The position numbers and the translations under genes were made by a program. The notes beneath the pieces are model-generated. The model saw only the letters and a list, made by a program, of their open reading frames with translations, did no database searches and was not told the origin of the DNA. 64,000 bases of DNA from Streptomyces flavofungini (lineage in GTDB: Bacteria > Actinomycetota > Actinomycetes > Streptomycetales > Streptomycetaceae): assembly GCF_014650815.1 (NCBI RefSeq), contig NZ_BMVR01000006.1:585309-649308 (forward strand), in the 5' to 3' direction. Below are positions 1 to 9,831 of the stretch, one piece after another (within the stretch, counting starts at the first letter, position 1; every line of letters begins with the position of its first letter).

Positions 1-90
1 CGCGCCCTTGGCGGTGCCCTCGGGTGCGCCCTCGGCTGCGGCACTCCCGGCGGTGTCGCCTTCGCCCTCGGCGCTCCGGCCCTGCTGCAC
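1..90 (-). CDS. 5' end of an unidentified gene running off the left edge
   Basis: A GTG at 88-90 (minus strand) is preceded by AGAGGAG with 8-nt spacing, a strong Streptomyces ribosome binding site. It opens a frame of 30 codons to the window edge with strongly GC-rich third positions. The visible N-terminus is Gly/Ala/Glu/Thr-rich low complexity (begins VQQGRSAEGEGD) and shows no domain. It lies 123 bp downstream of the exporter gene at 214-1815 on the same strand and could be co-transcribed with it. A TetR-type regulator of that exporter would fit the operator at 1840-1858, but this is only a guess from context. Confidence 0.5.
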   Translation of the reverse strand, partial: MQQGRSAEGEGDTAGSAAAEGAPEGTAKGA

Positions 91-213
91 GATGTCGACT
101 CCTCTGCGGTTGCGTCCCCCGCATTCTCCCTGGTCCCCGCACGGCCACGAGGTCCCGCCCGCACCAGGGGCGCCGTCACGACGGCGGCACCCCGTGGCCG
201 TGCGACGGGACGG

Positions 214-1815
214 TCAGTGGTCGGCGCCCACCCGGTCCGGGGCCGGGGTGTCCGAGGAGGCGGCAGCTTCCTTCGGCGGCTTGCCGGGGAGGTACAGCGA
301 GACGATGAGCACGCCCACGAGGGCGACCCCCGCGCCGCAGAGCGCGGTGATGTGCATCGCGTGCAGGAACGAGTCGTCGGCGGCGGCGACGAGCGCCTCA
401 CCCCGCCCCCCGAGCCGCCCGGCGGCGCCGAGCGTCGCCTCGATGGACTCCCCCGCGGTGTGCCGCGCCCCGGGCGGCAGCACCTTGAGCTCGTCCTCGA
501 CACCGCTCCGGTAGGCCGCGGAGAGCACGGACCCGAGCACGGCGATGCCGAGCGCCCCGCCCACCTGCCGGAAGGTGTTGCTGAGGGCCGACGCGGAACC
601 GGCCTTCTCGCGGGGCAGGGCCTGCATGATGACGACGCTGGTGGGCGTCATGATGTGCGCCATGCCGGCGCCCATGAAGAAGAAGATGACCTCCATGACC
701 CAGATGGGCGTGTCGGCGTCGAGGAGGGTGAAGGCGACGAGCGTGAGGGTGATGACCGCGAGCCCGCCCGCGCACACGGCCCGGACCCCGAAGCGGTCGA
801 CGACGAGCCGGGCGCGCGGCGCGAAGACGAGCTGGGCGACGGCGAGCGGCAGCATGAGCAGACCGGTCTCCAGCGGCGAGTACCCGCGCACGCTCTGGGT
901 GTAGAAGACGGCGAAGAACGTGACGCCCATGAGGGCGAAGAAGACGAGCGCGATCGCGGTGATGGCCGCGGAGAAGACCCGGTTCTTGAAGTACGAGATG
1001 TCGATGGACGGGTGGTCGCTGCGCTTCTCGTACCAGACGAAGCCGATGAGCACGGCCAGGCCCGCGAGGATGGTGGAGAGGGCCTTGGGGTCGGTGAAGT
1101 CGGCGAGTTGGCCGCCCTTGATGATGCCGTAGACGAGCAGCACCAGGCCGATGACGGAGAGCACGACGCCGACCAGGTCGATGCGGCCGGGCTTCGGGTC
1201 CTTGGAGTCGGGGACGAGCGCGATCATCAGGCCGATGGCGACGATCACGATGGGGACGTTGATGAGGAAGACCGAGCCCCACCAGAAGTGGTCGAGCAGC
1301 ACCCCGCCGGTGATGGGCCCGATGGCGACGGCGAGGCCGACGCCCGCGGCCCAGATGCCGATGGCCTTGGGCTGCTCCTCGCGCTCGAAGACGTGCATGA
1401 GGACGGCGAGGGTCGCGGGCATCACGAAGGCGGCGCCGAGCCCCATCAGGCCGCGGAAGCCGATGAGTTCGGCGGGCGATCCGGACTGGGCGGCGAGCGC
1501 GGAGCCGATGCCGAAGACGGCGAGCCCGGCGAGCAGGACCTTCTTGCGGCCGAGGCGGTCGCCGAGCAGGCCCGCGGTGAAGAGGAGTCCGGCGAAGACG
1601 AGCGTGTAGGAGTTGATGGCCCATTCGAGCTCGCCCTGGGTGGCGCCGAGGCCGGTGGGCTCGGGCGTCGAGATCGTCTTGATGGCGACGTTCAGGATCG
1701 AGTTGTCCAGGACGACGATGAGCAGGCTGAGCATCAGGACGCCGAGGATCGCCCAGCGGCGCCGGTGGACCGCCTCCGGTATACGAGGCGCGTCGGGGAC
1801 GGCAGATGTTGTCAT
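214..1815 (-). CDS. DHA2 (EmrB/QacA-type) MFS drug exporter
   Basis: A 533-residue integral membrane protein, the usual size for a 14-helix proton-driven drug exporter. It opens with a charged N-terminus followed by a first helix ending VVLDNSILNVAI, the typical DHA2 TM1 motif C region. The loop 2-3 motif LGDRLGRKK (motif A) and many further hydrophobic segments follow. The ATG at 1815 is chosen over an upstream in-frame start at 2043 because family homology begins only shortly after MTTSAVPD and the operator at 1840-1858 would otherwise lie inside the gene. It probably exports a hydrophobic or cationic toxic compound; the substrate cannot be read from sequence. Regulation is most likely by a TetR repressor binding the adjacent palindrome. 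Confidence 0.9.
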   Translation of the reverse strand: MTTSAVPDAPRIPEAVHRRRWAILGVLMLSLLIVVLDNSILNVAIKTISTPEPTGLGATQGELEWAINSYTLVFAGLLFTAGLLGDRLGRKKVLLAGLAVFGIGSALAAQSGSPAELIGFRGLMGLGAAFVMPATLAVLMHVFEREEQPKAIGIWAAGVGLAVAIGPITGGVLLDHFWWGSVFLINVPIVIVAIGLMIALVPDSKDPKPGRIDLVGVVLSVIGLVLLVYGIIKGGQLADFTDPKALSTILAGLAVLIGFVWYEKRSDHPSIDISYFKNRVFSAAITAIALVFFALMGVTFFAVFYTQSVRGYSPLETGLLMLPLAVAQLVFAPRARLVVDRFGVRAVCAGGLAVITLTLVAFTLLDADTPIWVMEVIFFFMGAGMAHIMTPTSVVIMQALPREKAGSASALSNTFRQVGGALGIAVLGSVLSAAYRSGVEDELKVLPPGARHTAGESIEATLGAAGRLGGRGEALVAAADDSFLHAMHITALCGAGVALVGVLIVSLYLPGKPPKEAAASSDTPAPDRVGADH

Positions 1816-1839
1816 GAGCCTCACCGTAGACCTATTTCG

Positions 1840-1858
1840 ATACGAGACCGTCTCGTAT
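1840..1858. promoter_or_regulatory. TetR-type operator, perfect 9-1-9 palindrome
   Basis: ATACGAGAC-C-GTCTCGTAT is a perfect 9-bp inverted repeat around a single C, 25 bp upstream of the exporter start at 1815. Size, symmetry and position are those of a TetR-family operator overlapping the promoter. The cognate repressor is not identified in the window; it may be the gene cut at the left edge. The 285-bp gap to panB holds no other obvious element. Confidence 0.75.
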
Positions 1859-2100
1859 TGGAAAGGCTTTACGCGCTCTTTCCCCGCCCCTTCCGCGCCC
1901 TCCTCGCGTCCGCCATCTGGAATCTTTTCGTCCGCCTCTCGGAACCGGCGCTCCACCACCCCGTGAAACCCCACCGCCCGCCATCGGGGCGGAATCGGCC
2001 GAAAACCACCCCCTAGCATCCGGGCGGCACGCGATGCCACCATGGACGTGATCCGGGGACGCCGTCAGGGCGCCTCGAGACGACAGAAGGAGCCGTTGCG

Positions 2101-2982
2101 ATGACGCAGCTTTCGGCTGCCCAGAGCCCCGCCCCCAAGGAGCGGACGTCCGACAGCAGCAAGACGCTGTACGGCGGCAAGGGCACGCGCCGCATCACCG
2201 TCCGCGACATCACCGCCGCCAAGGAGCGCGGCGAGAAGTGGCCCATGCTCACCGCGTACGACGCGATGACCGCGTCCGTCTTCGACGAGGCCGGGATCCC
2301 GGTCATGCTCGTCGGCGACTCGGCGGGCAACTGCCACCTGGGGTACGACACCACCGTGCCCGTCACCCTCGACGAGATGGCCATCCTGTCCGCGGCCGTC
2401 GTGCGCGGCACGAGCCGCGCCCTGATCGTCGCCGACCTGCCCTTCGGTTCGTACCAGGAGGGTCCGGTCCAGGCGCTCAGGTCCGCGACACGCCTGGTCA
2501 AGGAGGCCGGGGTGGGCGCGGTGAAGCTGGAGGGCGGTGAGCGCTCGCTGGCCCAGACCGAGCTGCTCGTGAGCTCCGGCATCCCCGTCATGTCCCACCT
2601 GGGCCTGACCCCGCAGTCCGTGAACACCATGGGCTACCGCGTCCAGGGCCGCGGCGAGGAGGCCGCCCACCAGCTCCTGCGCGACGCCAAGTCGGCCGAG
2701 GCCGCGGGCGCGTTCGCGGTGGTGCTCGAACTCGTACCGGCAGAGCTGGCCGCCGAGGTCACCCGGTCGCTGCACATCCCGACCGTGGGCATCGGCGCGG
2801 GCTCCGCGTGCGACGCCCAGGTCCTGGTGTGGACCGACATGCTGGGCCTGACCGGAGGCAAGATGCCGCGCTTCGTGAAGCAGTACGCGGACCTGCGCGG
2901 CGTCATGGGCGACGCCGCGAAGGCGTTCGCCGAGGACGTGGTGGGCGGCGCGTTCCCGGCCGCGGAGCACGCGGTCCACTGA
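2101..2982 (+). CDS. panB: 3-methyl-2-oxobutanoate hydroxymethyltransferase
   Basis: PanB transfers a hydroxymethyl group from 5,10-methylenetetrahydrofolate to alpha-ketoisovalerate to give ketopantoate, the first committed step of pantothenate/CoA synthesis in the cytosol. The 293-residue protein has a roughly 30-residue N-terminal extension typical of actinomycetes. The TIM-barrel follows with the metal-binding Asp in MLVGDSAGN, the KLEGG strand, the MSHLGLTPQS segment and the IPTVGIGAG loop. The start is supported by AGAAGGAG about 8 nt upstream of the ATG. It stands alone between the divergent exporter and the ABC transporter genes, with no panC or panD adjacent. Confidence 0.97.
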   Translation: MTQLSAAQSPAPKERTSDSSKTLYGGKGTRRITVRDITAAKERGEKWPMLTAYDAMTASVFDEAGIPVMLVGDSAGNCHLGYDTTVPVTLDEMAILSAAVVRGTSRALIVADLPFGSYQEGPVQALRSATRLVKEAGVGAVKLEGGERSLAQTELLVSSGIPVMSHLGLTPQSVNTMGYRVQGRGEEAAHQLLRDAKSAEAAGAFAVVLELVPAELAAEVTRSLHIPTVGIGAGSACDAQVLVWTDMLGLTGGKMPRFVKQYADLRGVMGDAAKAFAEDVVGGAFPAAEHAVH

Positions 2983-3052
2983 CGCCCGGGCCGCGGCTCC
3001 CGGCACGACGTGCCGTGGGGACCGCGGCCGACAGAACCATCGCGGCACCAAC

Positions 3053-3088
3053 GGCAGCCCGCCGACCGTCCCCCGTCGGCGGGCTGCC
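3053..3088 (+). terminator. hairpin terminator after panB
   Basis: A perfect 14-bp GC-rich stem (GGCAGCCCGCCGAC and its complement) with an 8-nt loop lies 70 bp after the panB stop. There is no U-tract, as is common in Streptomyces. Confidence 0.6.
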
Positions 3089-3212
3089 CGCCTCCTCCAG
3101 GCCTGTCCGGATTACCGCCGTCGACATCGCGCCACCGCGCCCACGGCCGGCTCGCCCCGCTGAGCGGGGATTTCCCCGCATCCGTCCCCGAGGGCGGCCG
3201 CCGTCCCGCCCC

Positions 3213-3256
3213 TGTCGGTCGGCTGTCGGTGGCTTGTCGGTGGCATCTGCTCTCAT
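3213..3256 (+). promoter_or_regulatory. tandem 11-bp repeat promoter of the DrrAB-type operon
   Basis: The heptamer TGTCGGT occurs at 3213, 3224 and 3235, i.e. exactly every 11 bp, one helical turn. The last copy reads TTGTCGGTG, then 8 nt, then TCTCAT at 3251-3256. This resembles the RecA-independent DNA-damage promoter motif of actinobacteria (tTGTCRGTG-N8-TAnnnT, linked to PafBC). A transcript starting 6-8 nt downstream would begin at or next to the ATG at 3264, giving a leaderless mRNA, which fits the absence of a ribosome binding site. Confidence 0.5.
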
Positions 3257-3263
3257 GTACGGC

Positions 3264-4294
<1,031 letters not shown>

Positions 4295-4298
<4 letters not shown>

Positions 4299-5152
4299 GC
4301 ACCACCACCGTCAAGGCGCCCTCCGCGCCGCCCGCGCAGCAACGGCCCGCGGCCAGGACCGAGCCCGACACCCGCATCGGCATGCGCGCCCATGTGCGGC
4401 ACACCAGCGCGCTGGTCCGCCGCAACCTGCTGTGGATCAAGCAGGACGCGGAGTCGATGCTCGACGCCGTCCTGATGCCGATCATCTTCACCCTGCTGTT
4501 CGTGTACGTCTTCGGCGGCTCCGTCGGCCAGTCCCTCGGCGGCGGCCGCGACGAGTACGTCCAGTACGCGATCCCCGGCCTGATGGCCATGACGGGGATG
4601 AACATGGCCATGGGCGTGGGCACCGGCTTCAACCAGGACTTCCAGACCGGTGTCATGGACCGCTTCCGGTCCCTGCCGATCAGCCGCGCCTCCGTGATGA
4701 TCGCCAAGATCGTGGTCGAGCTCCTGCGGATGCTGATCGCCACGGCGATCCTGCTGGCCGTCGCCCTGATCATCGGCTTCTCCGTGGAGAGCGTCCCGGG
4801 TCTGCTCGCTTCCGTCGGCCTCGCCCTGGCCTTCGGCGTGGGCCTGATGTGGATCTTCCTCACCATGGGTGTCGTCATGAAGAGCGCCCAGGCGATCCAG
4901 GGCATGGGCTTCCTGGTCCTGATGCCGCTGCAGTTCGGCTCGTCCATCTTCGCGCCGACGACGTCCATGCCCGGCTGGCTCCAGGCGTTCACGGACTACA
5001 ACCCGCTGTCGTCGCTCGCCGACGCCGCCCGCGGCCTGATGAACGGGGGCACTCCGGTCGCCCACGACGTGTGGGTGACGCTCATCTGGTCGGTGGTCAT
5101 GACGGGTGTGATGGCGCCGATCGCGATCCACAAGTTCCGCACCAAGACGTGA
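4295..5152 (+). CDS. DrrB-type ABC-2 exporter permease
   Basis: A 285-residue membrane partner of the preceding ATPase. A polar N-terminus of about 45 residues is followed by the ABC-2 permease pattern of six hydrophobic segments. Typical family segments are DAVLMPIIFTLLFVYVFGG near residue 55, YAIPGLMAM and the NPLSSLADAARGLM region near the C-terminus. It overlaps the ATPase gene by 4 bp (ATGA). Together they should form a homodimeric or heterotetrameric exporter; substrate unknown. A GC-rich palindrome separates its 3' end from the convergent regulator gene. Confidence 0.92.
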
Positions 5153-5177
5153 CGCGGGCGACGCGCCACGACGTGCC

Positions 5178-5203
5178 CCGGGGCCGCCGCGCGGCGGCCC
5201 CGG
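5178..5203. terminator. bidirectional hairpin between convergent genes
   Basis: A perfect 26-bp palindrome (13-bp arms, CCGGGGCCGCCGC and complement) sits between the ends of the permease gene (5152) and the AfsR-like gene (5205), so it can terminate both transcripts. Confidence 0.65.
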
Positions 5204-5204
5204 A

Positions 5205-8200
5205 TCACAGCCCCGCCGAGGCGACGGCCTGCTCCCAGGAGAGGCCGTCGCCTTCGGCGTACGCGACGGCGTAGTCCGCGTCGCCGAGCACCGCGCGGAC
5301 CGCCAGTTCGGCGGCGCCGCGGATCTCCCGCTCCAGGGAGACCGGGACGTGACAGGCCGGCAGATGGGCGTCGGACACGGCGAGCAGCCGGGCGGCGGCC
5401 GCCGCCCGGCCGGGGTCGTGCGCGGCGAGCGCGCGGGCGGCGGTCGCCAGGTGCAGGCAGAGCAGTTGCGGGGCGACCATCTGCGCCAACGGCTCGGCGG
5501 CCTGCTCCACGGCCCGCAGGGCGGACCGGAGCGCGCGCTCGTACTGGCCGTCGACGGCGTCGAGCCAGGCGTGCGAACCGAGCAGGAAACCCTCGAAGAG
5601 GCCGTAGCCGAAGACCGCGAACTCGTCGCGCAGGCGCACCAGTTGCTCGCGCGCCTCGGCGACGCGGCCGGTGCGGCCGAGCAGGCCGACGAGGAAGAGC
5701 CGGGCGACGGGCAGCGCCCCGTTCAGACGGCTGTTCTTGTCGTCGGTGAACTGCCGGAGGAGTTGCTCGCCGCGCTCCTCCTGCCCCGTCTCGATGAGCA
5801 CCGCGCCGAGCCGGGCGGTCAGCAGCGCCACCTGGCCCCGGGCGCCGACCTCCCGCGCGTGGTCCATGGCGGCCTGGAAGTCGTCGGCCGCCAGCAGGTA
5901 CTCACCGCGTCGCTCATGGGCCTCGCCGCGCGACGACAGCGCCTCGGCCGCGCCGAAGGAGTCCCCGAGGCGGGTGCAGATCTCCAGGGCCTCGTCCGCG
6001 TCCTGGACGGCGTCGCCCGCCCAGTCGGCGCGGTTGGCGAGGATGTTGGCGCGCTGCTTGAGGGCGGACGCCAGCTCCCAGGTCAGGCCGAACTCGCGGC
6101 AGGCGTCGACGGTCCCGTCGATGACCTGGCGCAGCCGGTCCACGTCCCCCGTGATCAGGACGGCGAAGAACCACAGGTTGCCCGGGTTCCGGCAGGTCTG
6201 CGGCAGGCCCGGGTGGTAGGTGTCCCGGATGGCCCGCAGCTTCCGCTCGGCCGCCGGCGTCTGCCACCCCGTCGGCTCCATGTCCATGCAGGAGAGCTGG
6301 ATGAGGTGCACGCCGCGCCGCGCCTCCTGGAGGAGTTCGCCGGTCAGCGGGGGCGGGGTGTCCGTGCAGTGTTCGTACAGCGGGACGGCGGGGGTGAGTG
6401 GTCCGGCGAACGGGTCGGGGCCGAGCGCCATCACCTCCCGTGACCAGTTCCGCGCCTCCTGCCGCAGATCGCGGATCAGCCAGAACCACGACAGGGACAG
6501 GACGAGGCACAGCGCCTCCTGCTCGTCCCGGGCGGCGACGGCGTGGCGCAGCGCGCTGCGCAGGTTCTCGTACTCCGTCTCGAACGCCGCGATCGCCTCG
6601 CGCTGCCCGCGACGCCGCAGCGCCGGGTCGGTGACCCGGGCGAACTCCCGGAAGTACGTCAGGTGCGCCCTGGTCACCCCGTCCCGCTCCCCCGCCTCGT
6701 CGAGCCGCTCGGCGGCGTACTCGGAGACGGTCTCCAGGAGCCGGTAGCGCATCACGTCGTCGTGGGCGGCGGGGGCGGCGACGACGAGGGACTTGTCGAC
6801 GAGGGAGCCGAGGATGCCGGGGATGTCGTGGGGGTGCACGGGGCCCTGACCGGGCCCGGTACGGGGGCCGGAGGCGCTGCCGGTCGCTCCGGCGTGCCCC
6901 GTCGCCCCGGCGCCGCCCGTCGCCTCGGCGCCGCCCGTCGCACCCGCGCCGCCCCCGGCGTCGGGTGGTGTGGCGCAGACCGCCTCGGCCGCCGCGAGGT
7001 CGCAGCCGCCCGCGAACACCGACAGGCGGCGCAGGACGGCGCGTTCGGCGCCGTCCAGGAGCTCCCAGGACCAGTCCACGACGGCGCGGAGCGTCTGCTG
7101 GCGCGGCAGGACGGTGCGGGCGCCGCTGGTGAGGAGCCGGAAGCGGTCGTCGAGGCGGTCCGCGATCTGGCGCGGGGTGAGCATCCGCAGCCGGGCGGCG
7201 GCCAGTTCGATGGCGAGCGGCAGGCCGTCCAGGCGGTGGCAGATCTCGGCGGCGGCGCGGACGTCGTCGTCGATGCGGAAGCCGGGCCGGGCGGAGGCGC
7301 CGCGGTCGGCGAGGAGGCGCAGCGCGAAGGGTTCCGGCAGCGGTCCGACGGGGCGCACCAACTCACCCGGTACACCGAGGGGTTCACGGCTGGTGGCGAG
7401 GACGGTGAGCCCCGGGCACTCGGCGAGGAGCCGCTCCGCGAGGCGGGCCGCGGCGTCGATGACGTGCTCGCAGTTGTCGAGGACGAGCAGCATGCGCAGC
7501 GGGCCGCAGTGCTCGGCGAGGCGCACCATCGGGTCGTCGGCGTGCCGCTCCGACGCGGCCCGCAGCTCTTCGGCGCCCGCGCCGCGCAGCACGGTCTCCC
7601 GGGCGCCGAGCGCGGTCAGTACGGCCTCCGGCACATCGTCCGGGCCCTCCACCGGCGCGAGTTCGGCCAGCCACACCCCGTCCGGCGACGCGTCCCCCAC
7701 GGCCTCGGCGGCCTCCTGCGACAGCCGCGTCTTCCCGGCCCCGCCGGGCCCCACCAACGTGACGAGCCGAGCCCGCGCCAGGTCGCCCCGGATGGCGTCG
7801 ATGTCCCCGCTCCGGCCGACGAAGGAGGTGAGGCGGGCGCGGAGGTTGCCGGGGGCGGGGGGCCGGTGTGCCGGGGGCGCGGTGGCCGGGGCGGTGGCGA
7901 CGGCGGGATCGCGGTCGGGGGCGGGGGCGATGTCGGGGTCGGCGGAGAGGCTGGGCCCGGCGCCGGAGCCGGTGGAGAGGCTGGGCCCGGCGCCGGGGTT
8001 GGGGCCCGCGCAGGTGCCGAGGCTGATGGCTGTGTCGCCGGTGCCCGTGGGGCGGGCGGGGTCGGCGTCGGGGGCCGTACCCGCACCCGGGTTCGGGTAC
8101 GAGCCGGAGCGCGTGCCGCCGTCGGCGCCTGCCCAAGCGCCAGCGCTGCCCGCACCGCGACCGGAGCCGACACCCGCACCCGCACCGGTGCCCGAGTGCA

Positions 8201-9248
8201 GACCCGAACCCGCGCCCCCACCACCGCCCGCCGAAGAGCCGTCGCCGCCCACACCCCGACCCGAGTCGCCACCCACACCCCGACCGGCATCAGCACCCGC
8301 ACCCACGCCAGTGCCCCCGCCGGAGCCAGAGCCGCCGCCCGTGCCCGTAGCGACGCCACGGCCGCCGCCGGTGGGGGCGGTCACCGCTCGCGGCAGGGCA
8401 GTTGGCCCCGCAATCCCGTCGACCGGGACACCCCCTCCCCCAGGCCCGGCGGTCGCAGCACCCGCACCACCACGCGCACCCGACACTCCCGCCCCAGACG
8501 CAGACCCGGCACCGGACCCGGCAGCTCCCCCGGGCCGCAGCAACTCCTCGTACAAGGAACGCAATTCGGGGCCCGGCTCGGCGCCGAGGCCGTCCGCGAG
8601 GGTGCGGCGTACGCCCTGGTACGCGGCCAGTGCCTCTGCCCCGCGGCCGACGTCCCGCAGGGCGCGCAGGCGCAGCGCCTGGAGGGGTTCGTCCAGGGGG
8701 TGGCCGTCGCACAGGGCGGTCAGTTCGGGCAGGGCGGACTCGGCCCGGCCGAGGGCCAGGGCCGCCGTGAAGCGGGCGCGCAGGGCGTCGAGGCGGCGCC
8801 CCGACCAGCGGGTGGCTTCCGCCGTGTGGTCCGGCAGGTCGGTGAAGGCGTCGCCGTGCCAGAGGTCGAGGGCGTCGTCGAGGAGCGCGGCGGCCTTGGT
8901 GGCGTCGCCGTCGGCGAGGGCGCGGGTGCCCTCGCCGACCAGGCGCTCGAAGCGGTGGGCGTCGACGTCGTCGGGGGCGGCGCAGAGGTGGTAGCCGCCG
9001 TCGGCGGAGGCGATCGCGTCGGCGCCGAGCGCGCGCCGCAGCCGGCCGACCAGGGCCTGCAGGGCTCCGGTGGCGTCGGCCGGGGGCGCGTCGCCCCACA
9101 CCCGGTCGATGAGGAAGGACGGAGGGACGGTACGCCCGGGTCGCAGGGCGAGCGCCGCGAGGAGTGCGCGCAGGCGTGCGCCGCCGACGGGCACAGTGGT
9201 GCCGTCGGGGCGCAGGGCCCGGGTGACGCCGAGGACGCGATATCGCAC
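5205..9248 (-). CDS. AfsR/SARP-family transcriptional regulator (BTAD, NB-ARC, TPR)
   Basis: A 1347-residue regulator. Residues 1-245 are an OmpR-like winged helix plus bacterial transcriptional activator domain (opens RYRVLGVTRALRPDG; ends near LGAEPGPELRSLYEELL). Residues about 245-470 are an extraordinary Gly/Ala/Ser/Thr/Pro-rich low-complexity linker. Residues about 475-800 are an NB-ARC ATPase with P-loop GPGGAGKT near residue 500 and LLVLDNCEH as Walker B. The rest is TPR-like helices. The GTG at 9248 is chosen because the BTAD fold starts there; an in-frame ATG at 9434 would add 62 residues encoded by intergenic repeats. Such proteins activate antibiotic or stress genes; the target is unknown. 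The DrrAB-type operon is a convergent neighbour. Confidence 0.88.
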   Translation of the reverse strand: MRYRVLGVTRALRPDGTTVPVGGARLRALLAALALRPGRTVPPSFLIDRVWGDAPPADATGALQALVGRLRRALGADAIASADGGYHLCAAPDDVDAHRFERLVGEGTRALADGDATKAAALLDDALDLWHGDAFTDLPDHTAEATRWSGRRLDALRARFTAALALGRAESALPELTALCDGHPLDEPLQALRLRALRDVGRGAEALAAYQGVRRTLADGLGAEPGPELRSLYEELLRPGGAAGSGAGSASGAGVSGARGGAGAATAGPGGGGVPVDGIAGPTALPRAVTAPTGGGRGVATGTGGGSGSGGGTGVGAGADAGRGVGGDSGRGVGGDGSSAGGGGGAGSGLHSGTGAGAGVGSGRGAGSAGAWAGADGGTRSGSYPNPGAGTAPDADPARPTGTGDTAISLGTCAGPNPGAGPSLSTGSGAGPSLSADPDIAPAPDRDPAVATAPATAPPAHRPPAPGNLRARLTSFVGRSGDIDAIRGDLARARLVTLVGPGGAGKTRLSQEAAEAVGDASPDGVWLAELAPVEGPDDVPEAVLTALGARETVLRGAGAEELRAASERHADDPMVRLAEHCGPLRMLLVLDNCEHVIDAAARLAERLLAECPGLTVLATSREPLGVPGELVRPVGPLPEPFALRLLADRGASARPGFRIDDDVRAAAEICHRLDGLPLAIELAAARLRMLTPRQIADRLDDRFRLLTSGARTVLPRQQTLRAVVDWSWELLDGAERAVLRRLSVFAGGCDLAAAEAVCATPPDAGGGAGATGGAEATGGAGATGHAGATGSASGPRTGPGQGPVHPHDIPGILGSLVDKSLVVAAPAAHDDVMRYRLLETVSEYAAERLDEAGERDGVTRAHLTYFREFARVTDPALRRRGQREAIAAFETEYENLRSALRHAVAARDEQEALCLVLSLSWFWLIRDLRQEARNWSREVMALGPDPFAGPLTPAVPLYEHCTDTPPPLTGELLQEARRGVHLIQLSCMDMEPTGWQTPAAERKLRAIRDTYHPGLPQTCRNPGNLWFFAVLITGDVDRLRQVIDGTVDACREFGLTWELASALKQRANILANRADWAGDAVQDADEALEICTRLGDSFGAAEALSSRGEAHERRGEYLLAADDFQAAMDHAREVGARGQVALLTARLGAVLIETGQEERGEQLLRQFTDDKNSRLNGALPVARLFLVGLLGRTGRVAEAREQLVRLRDEFAVFGYGLFEGFLLGSHAWLDAVDGQYERALRSALRAVEQAAEPLAQMVAPQLLCLHLATAARALAAHDPGRAAAAARLLAVSDAHLPACHVPVSLEREIRGAAELAVRAVLGDADYAVAYAEGDGLSWEQAVASAGL

Positions 9249-9320
9249 CCGCCCATTGTCCCCTGCCCGCGCGGCGCCCCGGCCCCGCACCCGCACCGGT
9301 TCCGGCCACCACGCCCACCA

Positions 9321-9410
9321 CCGCACCCCCAAGGACCCACCACCGCACCACCGCACCCCCAAGGACCCACCACCGCACCACCGCACCCCCAGGGGCACAC
9401 CACCGCCCCA
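9321..9410. repeat. three tandem 30-bp repeats upstream of the AfsR-like gene
   Basis: Units at 9321-9350, 9351-9380 and 9381-9410. The first two are identical and the third diverges in its second half. They lie in the 583-bp divergent gap (9249-9831) between the regulator and the M50 protease gene. Apart from these repeats and the CCCCG array at 9442-9486, that gap holds only GC-rich unstructured sequence and the ribosome binding site GAAGGAG before 9832. Confidence 0.9.
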
Positions 9411-9441
9411 ACCCGCCGGGTCCCCAGACCCCACCGCTCCA

Positions 9442-9486
9442 CCCCGCCCCGCCCCGCCCCGCCCCGCCCCGCCCCGCCCCGCCCCG
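9442..9486. repeat. pentanucleotide microsatellite (CCCCG)9
   Basis: Nine uninterrupted CCCCG units. On the minus strand, the sense strand for the regulator at 5205-9248, this is GGGGC repeated and can form G-quadruplexes. It lies about 195 bp upstream of that gene's GTG. Copy number of such a repeat can change by slippage. Confidence 0.9.
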
Positions 9487-9831
9487 ACGAAGCCCTACGG
9501 CACGTTCCCGTCCCCCGGGGCAGGCGGCGGTCGGCGGCGGGTCGGGGTGGCACACCCGCCCCGGCCCGCCGACAGGTCCTCGCCGACACCCCGGCCCTCA
9601 CGCCCCCTTCCCGGGCCACCCCGTTCCACAGCCCGCCCGGGTAGCCTCCACCAGCAACGGCATCCCGTTCCGCGGCCGTGCGGGGCGGGGTAAAGGGCGG
9701 GTGGGTGGGGAAGCATCCGCCGCGAGGCGGGACGGCGAGCGCCGACCGGGTCCGCCCCGGGCCCGCCCGAACCCACCAGGGCCCGCCACCGAGCCGCCCG
9801 CCGCGGCCTCGCGCACGGACGAAGGAGCACC

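Noticed and set aside
217..2016. Long open frame on the plus strand opposite the DHA2 exporter
   Set aside because: Antisense shadow of a high-GC gene; composition is Gly/Asp/Glu/Arg-rich with no domain or ribosome binding site.
9321..9410. Tandem 30-bp repeats as a possible CRISPR array
   Set aside because: Units are contiguous without spacers and there are no cas genes.
6543..9644. Very long plus-strand frames opposite the AfsR-like gene
   Set aside because: Mirror of GC-rich codons; no start context and no recognisable domain, while the minus frame has clear BTAD, NB-ARC and TPR modules.
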